A stretch of DNA of 16,805 bases, taken from contig DAOVSY010000019.1 in the NCBI GenBank assembly GCA_030633365.1, positions 1-16,805 of the forward strand, in the 5' to 3' direction. Position numbers and translations under genes: made by a program. The notes beneath the pieces are model-generated. The model saw only the letters and a list, made by a program, of their open reading frames with translations. It made no database searches and was not told the DNA's origin. This document shows positions 1-7,058 of the stretch, piece by piece (the first letter of the stretch is position 1; every line of letters starts with the position of its first letter). The stretch is from Spirochaetaceae bacterium. GTDB lineage: Bacteria > Spirochaetota > Spirochaetia > B11-G9.

Positions 1-1205
1 ATTTTTCGGATCCTTTCATGAGCATCTGCATCTCCGGATACAGAAAGAAGAACATAAGCTGCCTCTGCCAATACAAGGTCACCATGAAAAGTAATATTTT
101 TTAACAAACGATCTCTATCTACTTTAATTGTAGAAACAATTTTTTTCATTCTTGCTATAGCTGCAGTAAAACCCGAAATATAATCTGCAACAAATCTGGA
201 TGAAGCTGAGTTGGACATATCCCGCTGATGTTCAGATATCTGATCCATGTAAAAGGTCATAACCCTTGGGAAAAAAGCTTTCCATAAACTTTTAACATGT
301 TCCGAATTCCAGGGATTACGTTTCTGAGGCATAGTTGATGAGCCAACCTGAGTGTCTGTAAACAGCTCTCTAAGTTCATCAATCTCTGTCCTTTGAAGAT
401 GACGAAGGTCGTCAGCAAGATTGGCAATTATGCCAAATGCAATATTCATCTCCAAAAGAAGCCGAAGCAGATATTCCGGTTCAACCATCTGTGTGGAATA
501 TTCCGAAGGTTCAATATTTAGAAGAGAAAGAAACTTTCTCTCCAGATCAATTGGATCCTCAACCAGGAGGGATGTTGCATTATATGCACCAACAGCCCCT
601 GCCAATTTTCCCCGAAGGTCACCGGAGAGTTCCTCAAGCTTAATAATTGATTTTCCCAAACGTGCAATATACTCGGCAAAAGAAAACCCCAGGGTAATAG
701 GAACTGCATGCTGTCCATGAGTTCTGCCAACCTGGGGTGTATCTGCCTCACTTTCTGCAAGGGTAAGCAGGCTCTCCATAAGCTCTATAAGAGCCGGGAT
801 TACAACCTTCCTGCTTGCATCTCTCATCCGCAATGCAGCTGCAGTATCCAATATATCAACCGAAGTTGCCCCTAAATGGACAAAGTGGCTAACACTGTCC
901 GGAACACTAAGTTTCATTACATTAACAAGAGCACGAATATTATGATGAGTTTTTTCCTCTTCTTCATAGACTGATTCGGTCGTAATGGTTTTTTCAAGAT
1001 TTCTGATTTGCTTGATGATCTCTTTGGACCCGGGCATCTGCATTTCTATGTGGGTTTCCAGAAGAGCCGATTCTACCTTAATACAATATCTTACTACTGC
1101 CTCTTCACTTAAATACTCACTTAATTTTTCAAAGAGGTCACGATTAGACAAATAGTAACGATGATCAAGGGGGGATAAATTTTTAAAGATATTTCGAGCT
1201 TCCAT
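1..1205 (-). CDS. purB: Adenylosuccinate lyase, C-terminus cut off by the window edge
   Basis: The gene reads leftwards from ATG at 1205 through 401 codons without a stop and leaves the window, so the C-terminus is missing (family members are usually about 430-480 residues). It belongs to the fumarase/aspartase superfamily. The start LSPLDHRY resembles the usual PurB opening; HLGATSVDILDTA (near residue 110) and RTHGQHAVPITLG are the PurB forms of the conserved regions, and GSSTMPQKRNP (about residues 287-297) is the superfamily signature loop. PurB cleaves SAICAR and adenylosuccinate, releasing fumarate, in cytosolic purine synthesis. An in-frame TAA sits directly before the ATG, so no earlier start is possible; no clear Shine-Dalgarno is visible. 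Carboxymuconate cycloisomerase is the nearest alternative family, but the HLGATS and THGQHA regions favour PurB. No other purine gene is in the window. Confidence 0.88.
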   Translation of the reverse strand, partial: MEARNIFKNLSPLDHRYYLSNRDLFEKLSEYLSEEAVVRYCIKVESALLETHIEMQMPGSKEIIKQIRNLEKTITTESVYEEEEKTHHNIRALVNVMKLSVPDSVSHFVHLGATSVDILDTAAALRMRDASRKVVIPALIELMESLLTLAESEADTPQVGRTHGQHAVPITLGFSFAEYIARLGKSIIKLEELSGDLRGKLAGAVGAYNATSLLVEDPIDLERKFLSLLNIEPSEYSTQMVEPEYLLRLLLEMNIAFGIIANLADDLRHLQRTEIDELRELFTDTQVGSSTMPQKRNPWNSEHVKSLWKAFFPRVMTFYMDQISEHQRDMSNSASSRFVADYISGFTAAIARMKKIVSTIKVDRDRLLKNITFHGDLVLAEAAYVLLSVSGDADAHERIRK

Positions 1206-1265
1206 TTACAATTAGTAACGAAAATAGGGATTTTTGTAAATAGACTTTTATTAATATGTTAGTTT

Positions 1266-1296
1266 TTGACAAATTTCGGTAATTCCATGCTATTAT
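1266..1296 (+). promoter_or_regulatory. Candidate sigma-70 promoter for the BspA-like lipoprotein
   Basis: A perfect -35 TTGACA (1266-1271) is followed by TATTAT (1291-1296) with a long 19-bp spacer; shifted -10 choices in the same AT run give 17-18 bp. It lies 33 bp before the start codon, and AAGGAG at 1317-1322 provides the ribosome binding site. Assigned by motif only. Confidence 0.55.
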
Positions 1297-1329
1297 TATA
1301 TATTAATATTTTTACCAAGGAGATTCTTT

Positions 1330-2163
1330 ATGTTTATAAAAAGAAAAACCGTGCTGGTTTTAATGAGTGGATTTATTTTCCTGGCAGCTTTATTGTCCTG
1401 CCAGATGCCAGGGGCAGGAGATACAGTTAGTGCTGTAGAATTTATTACCACCTGGAAAACAACTTCAGATAACGAAACTATTACAATTCCAACTTATGAA
1501 GGCAATACTTACGATTATACAGTAGACTGGGGAGATGGAAGCAGTGAGCCTATAATAGAAGATACCTCACCAGAACATGAATACACTACAGCCGGAACAT
1601 ACACTGTAAAAATAAGCGGAACTTTTCCCAGAATATATTTTGGTGGGGTTGGGACAGATAAGGACAAAATTTTAAGCATAGAAAATTGGGGAACTATTGT
1701 ATGGGAAAGTATGGTTTCAGCATTTTACAATTGTTCAAATTTAACCTGCAATGCTGCAGATGCTCCGGATTTATCAAATGTTATAAATATGAATTCCATG
1801 TTTAATTATGCAGAAACATTTAACGGAGATCTAAGCAGCTGGGATGTTTCAAATGTAATGTCAATGAACAATATGTTTAGCTGTGCTGCAGTTTTTAACG
1901 GAGATCTAAGCAGCTGGGATGTTTCAAATGTAACAAATATGAGCTTAATGTTTGATGAGGCTGCTGCTTTTAACGGAGATATAAGCAGCTGGAATGTTTC
2001 CAGTGTTACAGATATGGACGGTATGTTTTATGGAGCCGCTGCCTTTACAAACCACGATTTAAGCGGGTGGACTCTGCACGATCCAGAACCTACACATGCA
2101 GGTTTTTCAGATGGCTGGGGTACTGGAAATACGCGTCCAAGCGACTGGATATCACCAGACTAA
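1330..2163 (+). CDS. BspA-like (DUF285) repeat lipoprotein with PKD-like domain
   Basis: This 277-residue protein starts with a lipoprotein signal: basic MFIKRK, a hydrophobic stretch, then the lipobox LLSC with Cys24 as the predicted lipidated residue, so it should be membrane-anchored and exported. Residues about 35-95 form a PKD-like beta-sandwich (VDWGDGS ... HEYTTAGTYTVKISG). The C-terminal half holds BspA/DUF285 repeats with a 25-residue period and the core FNGDLSSWDVSNV..M..MF; three are regular, with degenerate units on each side. DUF285 repeats occur in surface proteins of spirochaetes, Bacteroidetes and mollicutes, some of which bind host or matrix proteins; binding here is inference. 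AAGGAG lies 7 nt before the ATG. The gene stands alone with its own promoter, and a strong hairpin follows it. Confidence 0.85.
   Translation: MFIKRKTVLVLMSGFIFLAALLSCQMPGAGDTVSAVEFITTWKTTSDNETITIPTYEGNTYDYTVDWGDGSSEPIIEDTSPEHEYTTAGTYTVKISGTFPRIYFGGVGTDKDKILSIENWGTIVWESMVSAFYNCSNLTCNAADAPDLSNVINMNSMFNYAETFNGDLSSWDVSNVMSMNNMFSCAAVFNGDLSSWDVSNVTNMSLMFDEAAAFNGDISSWNVSSVTDMDGMFYGAAAFTNHDLSGWTLHDPEPTHAGFSDGWGTGNTRPSDWISPD
1819..2043 (+). repeat. Three 75-bp tandem units encoding the BspA repeats
   Basis: The units start at 1819, 1894 and 1969. The first two share a 40-nt identical run (1819-1858 and 1894-1933); the third has several substitutions. The exact 75-bp spacing is 25 codons, so gain or loss of a unit keeps the reading frame. 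Confidence 0.85.
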
Positions 2164-2174
2164 TATTACTAAAC

Positions 2175-2207
2175 CATTCCCTTCCTGTTTTAAACAGGAA
2201 GAGAATG
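2175..2207 (+). terminator. Strong hairpin after the lipoprotein gene, lacking a T-tract
   Basis: CTTCCTGTTT (2181-2190) pairs perfectly with AAACAGGAAG (2192-2201), and the stem extends outward as CATTC/GAATG past one mismatch, giving about 15 pairs around a tight loop. It sits 12 nt after the stop codon, where a terminator is expected. No run of T follows, so it is not a canonical intrinsic terminator; it may protect the mRNA 3' end or act with another factor. Confidence 0.4.
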
Positions 2208-2229
2208 ACTCAATGATACTCTCTATTTA

Positions 2230-2258
2230 TTGACGACATGATACCAATTTGGTATTAT
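2230..2258 (+). promoter_or_regulatory. Strong sigma-70 promoter with a palindromic operator in the spacer
   Basis: TTGACG (2230-2235) and TATTAT (2253-2258) are separated by exactly 17 bp. The spacer holds a perfect inverted repeat, ATACCAA-T-TTGGTAT (2241-2255), that runs into the -10 box, a typical place for a repressor operator. The promoter lies directly before the decayed hicA reading frame and 147 bp before hslO. It probably once drove the toxin-antitoxin operon (HicB proteins repress their own promoters) and may now serve hslO. The -10 to ATG gap of only 5 bp would make the hicA transcript nearly leaderless. Confidence 0.6.
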
Positions 2259-2263
2259 AAGTA

Positions 2264-2391
2264 ATGCCTAAAAAAGTTAAAGAATTATTATAACAATTAG
2301 AAAAGGCAGCCATCGTAATTTCATCCATCCGAAAGGTACAGTTATTGTGTATAATTACTTAAACAATCTCTTACACCTCATCAACACATAA
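2264..2391 (+). pseudogene. hicA: Decayed hicA mRNA-interferase toxin gene
   Basis: Conserved HicA blocks survive in order but in a broken frame. The ATG at 2264 opens MPKKVKELL, then a TAA (2291-2293), then QLEKA in the same frame. From 2305, in another frame, comes GSHRNFIHPKGTVIV, which is the HicA core with its catalytic histidine (the GSHR histidine, codon 2311). This runs on to YLNNLLHLINT and a TAA at 2389-2391, resembling the family's C-terminal TLNSILKQ helix. The linker between LEKA and GSHR and the segment between GTVIV and LNN are missing, leaving about 42 codons where intact HicA has 60-80. So there is one nonsense codon, one frame change and probably two internal deletions. No hicB is seen nearby; hslO starts 15 bp later. 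Recognition is by eye from the family pattern. Confidence 0.72.
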
Positions 2392-2405
2392 AAGGCTAAA
2401 AACAT

Positions 2406-3332
2406 ATGATCAAACATACAATTACAAACAGCAAATTAAACAAACATCTTGCAAATATTGAATCAGATAAAATAGATATATTTCTTCTAAATAACGGCAC
2501 AGTTCGCGGAGCCCTTCTCCATGGAACAAAAATGATTAACCAGATGAGAGTAAACCATAATCTTGGAATACTTGAAACCCTTGCTTTGGGACAGGCATAC
2601 ATAGGTGCAGGTCTTATGACATCTATGGTTAAAGGTAATGACAGAATATCATTTGCAATAGAATGCGGAGGTCCAATAAAAGGACTATCTGTAGAAGCGA
2701 ATGCAGATGGAAGAGTTAGGGGTTATCTCTTTGCAAATCCTATCCCAATTACAAAACCTGTAGAAAGTTTCGATCTGTCACCTTTCTTTGGACCAGGGTT
2801 CCTGAGTGTAACAAAACATCTGGAATCATCAAAACAACCTTTTACAGGACAGGTCATGCTCCAGCATGGACGAATAGCAAAGGACCTGGCTAATTACTTC
2901 CTTGAATCAGAACAGATAAAAACTGCTTTTGTACTTAGTGTTTATTTTGATAAAGAAGGAAAAGCAATGGGAGCAGGAGGGCTTTTCATCCAGGCTCTTC
3001 CCGGAGCAGAGGACATAGCACTGAAATTATTGGAAAAATCCTTAAACAACATTCCCTCTTTAGGAAAATATTTTGCAACAAAGGGGTCCTCTAAACAGTT
3101 AATTCAAGATACTTTCAAGGATTTTTCTCCGGAAATTCTTGCAGATAAATCCATATCCTTTAACTGTAGTTGTAACAAGGAAAGGTTTACTTCTTTTATA
3201 GCCTCTATGGAAAATTCAGATAAAGAAGACATATTAAAAAATGGCCCATTCCCCCTTATTACAACATGTCACAACTGTGGTAGTGATTATAATTTTTCAA
3301 AGGAAGAACTACAGGCTATATTTTCAAATTAA
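2406..3332 (+). CDS. hslO: Hsp33 redox-regulated holdase chaperone
   Basis: The 308-residue product has the Hsp33 layout. The N-terminal domain carries the family landmarks GYLFANP, YFLESEQIKTAF and GAGGLFIQALPGAED; the C-terminal redox switch has Cys254-x-Cys256 and Cys288-x2-Cys291, the zinc-binding CXC...CXXC set. When hypochlorite, or peroxide plus heat, oxidises these cysteines, zinc is released and the cytosolic protein becomes a holdase for unfolding clients. AAAAGG at 2390-2395 is a usable but distant ribosome binding site. Expression probably comes from the promoter at 2230, reading through the hicA relic. The stop lies 5 bp from the stop of the convergent response regulator, with no obvious terminator between. 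Confidence 0.95.
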   Translation: MIKHTITNSKLNKHLANIESDKIDIFLLNNGTVRGALLHGTKMINQMRVNHNLGILETLALGQAYIGAGLMTSMVKGNDRISFAIECGGPIKGLSVEANADGRVRGYLFANPIPITKPVESFDLSPFFGPGFLSVTKHLESSKQPFTGQVMLQHGRIAKDLANYFLESEQIKTAFVLSVYFDKEGKAMGAGGLFIQALPGAEDIALKLLEKSLNNIPSLGKYFATKGSSKQLIQDTFKDFSPEILADKSISFNCSCNKERFTSFIASMENSDKEDILKNGPFPLITTCHNCGSDYNFSKEELQAIFSN

Positions 3333-3337
3333 TGGTT

Positions 3338-3706
3338 TTACAGGCTTTTAATCAGTTTAATAAGTAAAGAAATATTAACGGGTTTTCGAATAAAATGAGC
3401 ATTATTCAGAATATTCATTCTTGAGCTTAATTCCTCAACTTCATAACCTGAAGTTACGATAATTGGGATACCAGAAGAACCACTAATTTCTCCAGCTACA
3501 TCTATACCACTTTCACCACCGGAGAGAGAGACATCTGCTATAATTAAATCCGGCATTTGTTCCATTACACTAGCCACAGCTTTAGCACCTGTTGATACAA
3601 ATTTTGAATCTATGTATCCATTTTTTTTCAAATCCATAATTAAAGACATTGCTGTAATTACTTCGTCTTCAATTAAAAGTATTTTAGAAGATTTATTCAT
3701 TTTCAT
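3338..3706 (-). CDS. Receiver-only response regulator
   Basis: This 122-residue protein is a single CheY-like receiver domain with no output domain. The phosphorylation site is Asp58 in LIIADVSL; Glu13-Asp14 form the acidic metal-binding pair, Thr85 (IIVTSGYE) is the switch residue and Lys108 (FIRKP) the conserved lysine, so all catalytic positions are present. Such stand-alone receivers pass phosphate between histidine kinases and other partners or bind a target directly; the partner cannot be told because no kinase gene is in the window. A second ATG two codons in (3700) is equally possible, as neither has a strong Shine-Dalgarno. A perfect 12-bp palindrome TCAATATATTGA (3713-3724) lies just upstream of the start. 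Confidence 0.9.
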   Translation of the reverse strand: MKMNKSSKILLIEDEVITAMSLIMDLKKNGYIDSKFVSTGAKAVASVMEQMPDLIIADVSLSGGESGIDVAGEISGSSGIPIIVTSGYEVEELSSRMNILNNAHFIRKPVNISLLIKLIKSL

Positions 3707-3737
3707 TACCAGTCAATATATTGATCATAATATAGCC

Positions 3738-3766
3738 ATCCTAGGATATTAAAATAGAATCTGCAA
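3738..3766 (-). promoter_or_regulatory. Weak candidate promoter for the response regulator
   Basis: Read leftwards, TTGCAG (3761-3766) and TAGGAT (3738-3743) are spaced 17 bp, about 30 bp before the gene. Both boxes depart from consensus in this AT-rich gap, so this is only suggestive. Confidence 0.3.
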
Positions 3767-3784
3767 GTAAATTGAAAAAAAATG

Positions 3785-3812
3785 TGGACAATTAAAAATC
3801 TTCCCTTATACT
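3785..3812 (+). promoter_or_regulatory. Candidate promoter for the methylmalonyl-CoA/Kor cluster
   Basis: TGGACA (3785-3790) and TATACT (3807-3812) are spaced 16 bp, 34 bp before the mutase start. AGGAGGT at 3837-3843 is a near-perfect ribosome binding site three bases before the ATG at 3847. I see no cobalamin-riboswitch features in the short leader. Confidence 0.55.
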
Positions 3813-3846
3813 CTTAATTATACAGTATAAAAAAACAGGAGGTACA

Positions 3847-5514
3847 ATGGTGCCGGACAATAATAACCTGGAAAACAAAAAAAAAGTATGGGAAGAAACC
3901 ACCCTTAATAAAGTAACAAGTAGATTCCCTGCCCGAAAGAATCTGGTAACAGGATCAGATGTAGAAGTGGATAATCTACATATACCGGATGACACTTTTT
4001 CATATGCAGAAAAACTGGGTTTCCCTGGAGAGTACCCCTACACAAGAGGTGTACAGCCTACCATGTACAGGGGGAAATTTTGGACAATGCGGCAATACGC
4101 TGGTTTTGGAACCGCAGAGGAATCAAACAGCAGATATAAATATCTTCTGGAACAGGGTCAGACAGGTCTGTCAATTGCCTTCGACCTTCCAACACAAATA
4201 GGATACGATTCTGATGATCCCATTAGTGCCGGAGAAGTAGGCAAAGTAGGAGTTGCCATAGACAGCTTAAAAGATATGGAAACCCTCTTTGATGGAATAC
4301 CATTGGATAAAGTATCTACCTCTATGACTATAAATGCTCCTGCAGCAGTACTGCTTGCAATGTATATTATTGTTGCAGAAAAACAGGGCGTAACAAAAGA
4401 ACAAATTAGAGGAACAATACAAAACGATATATTAAAAGAATACATTGCCAGGGGAACTTATATATTTCCTCCGGCACCTTCAATGAGATTAATAAATAAT
4501 ATTTTTGAATACTGCTCTGCTGAAGTTCCAAAGTGGAACACAATAAGTATCTCTGGTTACCATATTAGAGAAGCAGGTTCTACAGCTGTTCAGGAAATAG
4601 CTTTTACTATTGCAGACGGCATTGAATATGTAAAAAATGCAATTAGTGTAGGCCTGGATGTTGATCAGTTTGCAGGAAGACTCTCCTTCTTTTTTAATGC
4701 TCATAATGATCTCCTGGAAGAAGTAGCAAAGTACAGAGCTGCCAGAAGAATATGGGCAAAAGTAATGAAAGAGAAATTCTCTGCAAAAAAAGAAAAGTCT
4801 ATGATGATGCGTTTTCATACCCAAACAGCTGGCTCAACCCTAACAGCTCAGCAACCTGACAATAATATTGTCCGTGTTGCAATTCAGACCCTTGCAGCAG
4901 TTATGGGGGGAACACAAAGCCTTCATACTAATTCAAGAGATGAAGCCCTGGCTCTGCCCACAGAGCAATCTGTAATGGTAGCCCTAAGAACACAACAAAT
5001 CGTTGCCAATGAATCAGGTGTGGCAAATATAGTAGATCCTCTGGCAGGCTCTTACTACATTGAGCAGTTAACAGACAAGATCGAAAAGGAAGCCTTAAAC
5101 TATATAAATAAAATTGAAGATATGGGTGGAATGGTAAAAGCTATCGAAAAAGGTTATGTCCAGAAAGAAATTCAGGACTCTGCATACAAATATCAGAAAT
5201 CTGTTGAAGCAGGAGATAGAGTTGTAGTTGGCGTCAACAAGTTTACCATCGAAGAACCGGCTCCAAGTGGACTGTTAAAGGTAAATCCCAAACTTCAAAA
5301 AGTGCAGGAAGGAAATCTTAAAGTGGTAAGATCAGAAAGAGACAATGCAAAGGTTAGTGAATGCCTTGCAGCCCTTTCTAAGGGAGCTTCAACAGAAACG
5401 GTAAACCTGATGCCGCTAATAATTGATTGTGTAAGAGAATACGCAACCCTGGGCGAAATATCAAACGTCCTCCGGGAAAAATTCGGCGAATACCGCGAAT
5501 CAATCGTGTTGTAA
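3847..5514 (+). CDS. mcmA: Methylmalonyl-CoA mutase large (TIM-barrel) subunit
   Basis: This 555-residue protein is the substrate-binding TIM-barrel half of methylmalonyl-CoA mutase, which interconverts succinyl-CoA and (R)-methylmalonyl-CoA by an adenosyl-B12 radical. The motif [17 protein letters not shown] is diagnostic. Aligning by eye to the Propionibacterium enzyme, Tyr74 (PTMYRGK) corresponds to Tyr89, Arg202 (ARGTYI) to Arg207 and His239 (SGYHIREAG) to His244. The Tyr/Arg pair marks methylmalonyl-CoA specificity; isobutyryl-CoA mutases have Phe/Gln there. The protein ends after the barrel and linker without a B12-binding domain, which is supplied by the gene at 5691. This two-gene form is common in archaea and many anaerobes. 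It heads the cluster and has a strong Shine-Dalgarno. The symbol follows the split-enzyme convention. Confidence 0.95.
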   Translation: MVPDNNNLENKKKVWEETTLNKVTSRFPARKNLVTGSDVEVDNLHIPDDTFSYAEKLGFPGEYPYTRGVQPTMYRGKFWTMRQYAGFGTAEESNSRYKYLLEQGQTGLSIAFDLPTQIGYDSDDPISAGEVGKVGVAIDSLKDMETLFDGIPLDKVSTSMTINAPAAVLLAMYIIVAEKQGVTKEQIRGTIQNDILKEYIARGTYIFPPAPSMRLINNIFEYCSAEVPKWNTISISGYHIREAGSTAVQEIAFTIADGIEYVKNAISVGLDVDQFAGRLSFFFNAHNDLLEEVAKYRAARRIWAKVMKEKFSAKKEKSMMMRFHTQTAGSTLTAQQPDNNIVRVAIQTLAAVMGGTQSLHTNSRDEALALPTEQSVMVALRTQQIVANESGVANIVDPLAGSYYIEQLTDKIEKEALNYINKIEDMGGMVKAIEKGYVQKEIQDSAYKYQKSVEAGDRVVVGVNKFTIEEPAPSGLLKVNPKLQKVQEGNLKVVRSERDNAKVSECLAALSKGASTETVNLMPLIIDCVREYATLGEISNVLREKFGEYRESIVL

Positions 5515-5586
5515 TATGGATACGATTTATCACACCCATATTATTAAACCAAACATCACATTAAAATCAAAACAATCGTGATGTTT
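5513..5586 (+). repeat. Two inverted repeats between the mutase subunit genes
   Basis: AATATGG (5513-5519, overlapping the stop codon) pairs with CCATATT (5536-5542). AAACATCAC (5551-5559) pairs perfectly with GTGATGTTT (5578-5586) across an 18-nt loop. Neither is followed by a T-run. They may cause partial termination, processing or stabilisation of the upstream message, so setting the ratio of the two subunits; function is inference. Confidence 0.5.
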
Positions 5587-5595
5587 GCCAACAAC

Positions 5596-5619
5596 GTAGG
5601 GGCTCGACGCGTCGCGCCC
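5596..5619. repeat. GC-rich intergenic palindrome starting GTAGGGGC
   Basis: GTAG is followed by GGGC-T-CGACGCGTCG-C-GCCC (5600-5619), a 20-nt palindrome with a single mismatched pair, in otherwise AT-rich DNA between the two mutase genes. Its outer end GTAGGGGC and its composition resemble the palindrome at 10799 and dispersed intergenic palindromes known in other bacteria. The right arm ends before any matching CTAC, so this copy may be truncated. Confidence 0.55.
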
Positions 5620-5690
5620 AAATTATTCGATTTTATTTTACGATTACTGGAAAATATAACGTTTTGTTTAGAATCAGGAGGAATGACTAT

Positions 5691-6095
5691 ATGAATAAAA
5701 AAATCCGTATTGTAATAGCAAAACCCGGTCTGGACGGCCACGACCGAGGAGCAAAATACATAGCCAGAGCACTTAAAGATGCAGGCTACGAAGTAATCTA
5801 CACAGGAATCAGGCAAACCCCTGAATCTATAGTTGCCACTGCAATTCAGGAAGATGTGGATTTTGTAGGATTAAGCCTTCTATCCGGAGCCCATAATGAA
5901 CTGTTCCCCAGAATAGTTGATCTACTAAAAAAACAGGATGCTGGAGATATTGTTGTATTTGGCGGAGGTGTTATTCCGGAAGAAGATCTTGGCTTTTTGA
6001 AAGAAAAAGGTATACAGGCCATCTTTAGGCCTGGTACACCAATAAGTGATGTTATCAGCTTTATAAAATCTAAAACCGGTTCTACAGCCGCCTGA
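5691..6095 (+). CDS. mcmB: Methylmalonyl-CoA mutase small, B12-binding subunit
   Basis: The 134-residue product is a stand-alone cobalamin-binding Rossmann domain. It has the B12 signature DGHDRG with His17 as the lower cobalt ligand, then VGLSLLSG (Ser62, beside the dimethylbenzimidazole tail) and VFGGG (residues 89-93). It pairs with the large subunit to form the active mutase. I chose ATG 5691 because AGGAGG (5676-5681) lies 9 nt before it; the open frame extends back to a TTG at 5664, but that start has no ribosome binding site. The 176-bp gap from the large subunit is unusually long for partner subunits and is filled with inverted repeats. meaB follows after 9 bp. Confidence 0.95.
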   Translation: MNKKIRIVIAKPGLDGHDRGAKYIARALKDAGYEVIYTGIRQTPESIVATAIQEDVDFVGLSLLSGAHNELFPRIVDLLKKQDAGDIVVFGGGVIPEEDLGFLKEKGIQAIFRPGTPISDVISFIKSKTGSTAA

Positions 6096-6104
6096 TTTTT
6101 ATAA

Positions 6105-7058
6105 ATGGAATTGATTGATAAAATTCGTCAAGGGCACACAAGAGCTGTTGCAAAGGCTATTTCTCTTATTGAAAATGATACCGAGGAAAAAGAGAACTTA
6201 ATTGATGAGCTCCATCCATTTACTGGTAATGCCAATGTTATCGGTGTCACAGGACCTCCGGGAGCAGGGAAAAGTACTATTGTTGATCGATTTATACAAT
6301 TCGAAAGAGACAGAAATAAAAAAATTGCCGTAATTGCAGTAGACCCAAGCTCACCCTTTTCCGGAGGAGCAATCCTGGGAGACAGGCTTCGGATGCAGAC
6401 TCATGCAACAGACCCTGGAGTTTTTATCAGATCTATGGCCTCCAGAGGACACCTTGGTGGAATATCTACAGGGACCTCAGGAGCAATAAAAGTTTTCGAT
6501 GCAGCAGGATTCGATACAATTATTATAGAAACAATTGGAGTGGGACAGACTGAAGTTGAAGTTATAGAGATGGCCGACCTTATACTTTTGACCCTTGTTC
6601 CGGGTATGGGCGATGAAATTCAGGCAATGAAAGCAGGAATTATGGAAATTGCCGATCTGTTTCTTGTTAACAAAAGTGATATAGATGGAGCTGATAGACT
6701 GAAGACTGAGATTGAATACATGTTGATGCTTGGGTCACAGCAGGATGAAGCATCCATACCTCCAATAAATCTGGCATCTGCCAAACATAATACAGGGACT
6801 GAAGAACTGTACAATTCTATATTTGAACGCATAAACTTCTTTAAAGATTCAGGAATACTGGCTAATCGTAGAAAAATTCGAATTCAAAAAGAAATAGAAC
6901 ATATTTTTGCTTATAAACTACAGGAAATTCTGTATACAAGACTCAATATGAAAGAAAATATTGAATTGTGGATAGAAAGAGTTTACAACAGAGAAATTAG
7001 ACCTTACAATTTTGTTAATGAGAAAATGATGGAACTAAAAAAGGAGAACGTTCTGTAA
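6105..7058 (+). CDS. meaB: MeaB/ArgK-family G3E GTPase, chaperone of methylmalonyl-CoA mutase
   Basis: This 317-residue protein matches the MeaB/ArgK (human MMAA) family throughout. It has Walker A GPPGAGKST (50-58), the switch region VDPSSPFSGGAILGDR (79-94), ETIGVGQTE (142-150) and the base-specificity motif NKSD (189-192). These GTPases gate loading of adenosylcobalamin into the mutase and protect or replace damaged cofactor. The position between the B12 subunit and the epimerase agrees with that job. No convincing Shine-Dalgarno precedes the ATG, so translation is probably coupled to the gene ending 9 bp upstream. Its stop overlaps the next start by one base (TAATG). The family was once called a LAO/AO transport kinase; that reading is not favoured. 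Confidence 0.95.
   Translation: MELIDKIRQGHTRAVAKAISLIENDTEEKENLIDELHPFTGNANVIGVTGPPGAGKSTIVDRFIQFERDRNKKIAVIAVDPSSPFSGGAILGDRLRMQTHATDPGVFIRSMASRGHLGGISTGTSGAIKVFDAAGFDTIIIETIGVGQTEVEVIEMADLILLTLVPGMGDEIQAMKAGIMEIADLFLVNKSDIDGADRLKTEIEYMLMLGSQQDEASIPPINLASAKHNTGTEELYNSIFERINFFKDSGILANRRKIRIQKEIEHIFAYKLQEILYTRLNMKENIELWIERVYNREIRPYNFVNEKMMELKKENVL

Noticed and set aside
421..760. Short open frames on both strands inside the left-hand gene
   Set aside because: They lie within the continuous purB frame on the minus strand and show no domain, while the purB frame carries clear catalytic motifs.
2396..2602. 68-codon minus-strand frame over the start of hslO
   Set aside because: It is antisense to the well-supported Hsp33 N-terminus and has no recognisable features or ribosome binding site.
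3707..3846. Possible cobalamin riboswitch before the B12-dependent mutase
   Set aside because: The gap is only 140 bp, contains a normal promoter close to the gene, and shows no B12-box-like conserved core.
5664..5690. Earlier TTG start for the B12-binding subunit
   Set aside because: It has no Shine-Dalgarno, would place nine extra residues before a typical family start, and overlaps the AGGAGG serving ATG 5691.
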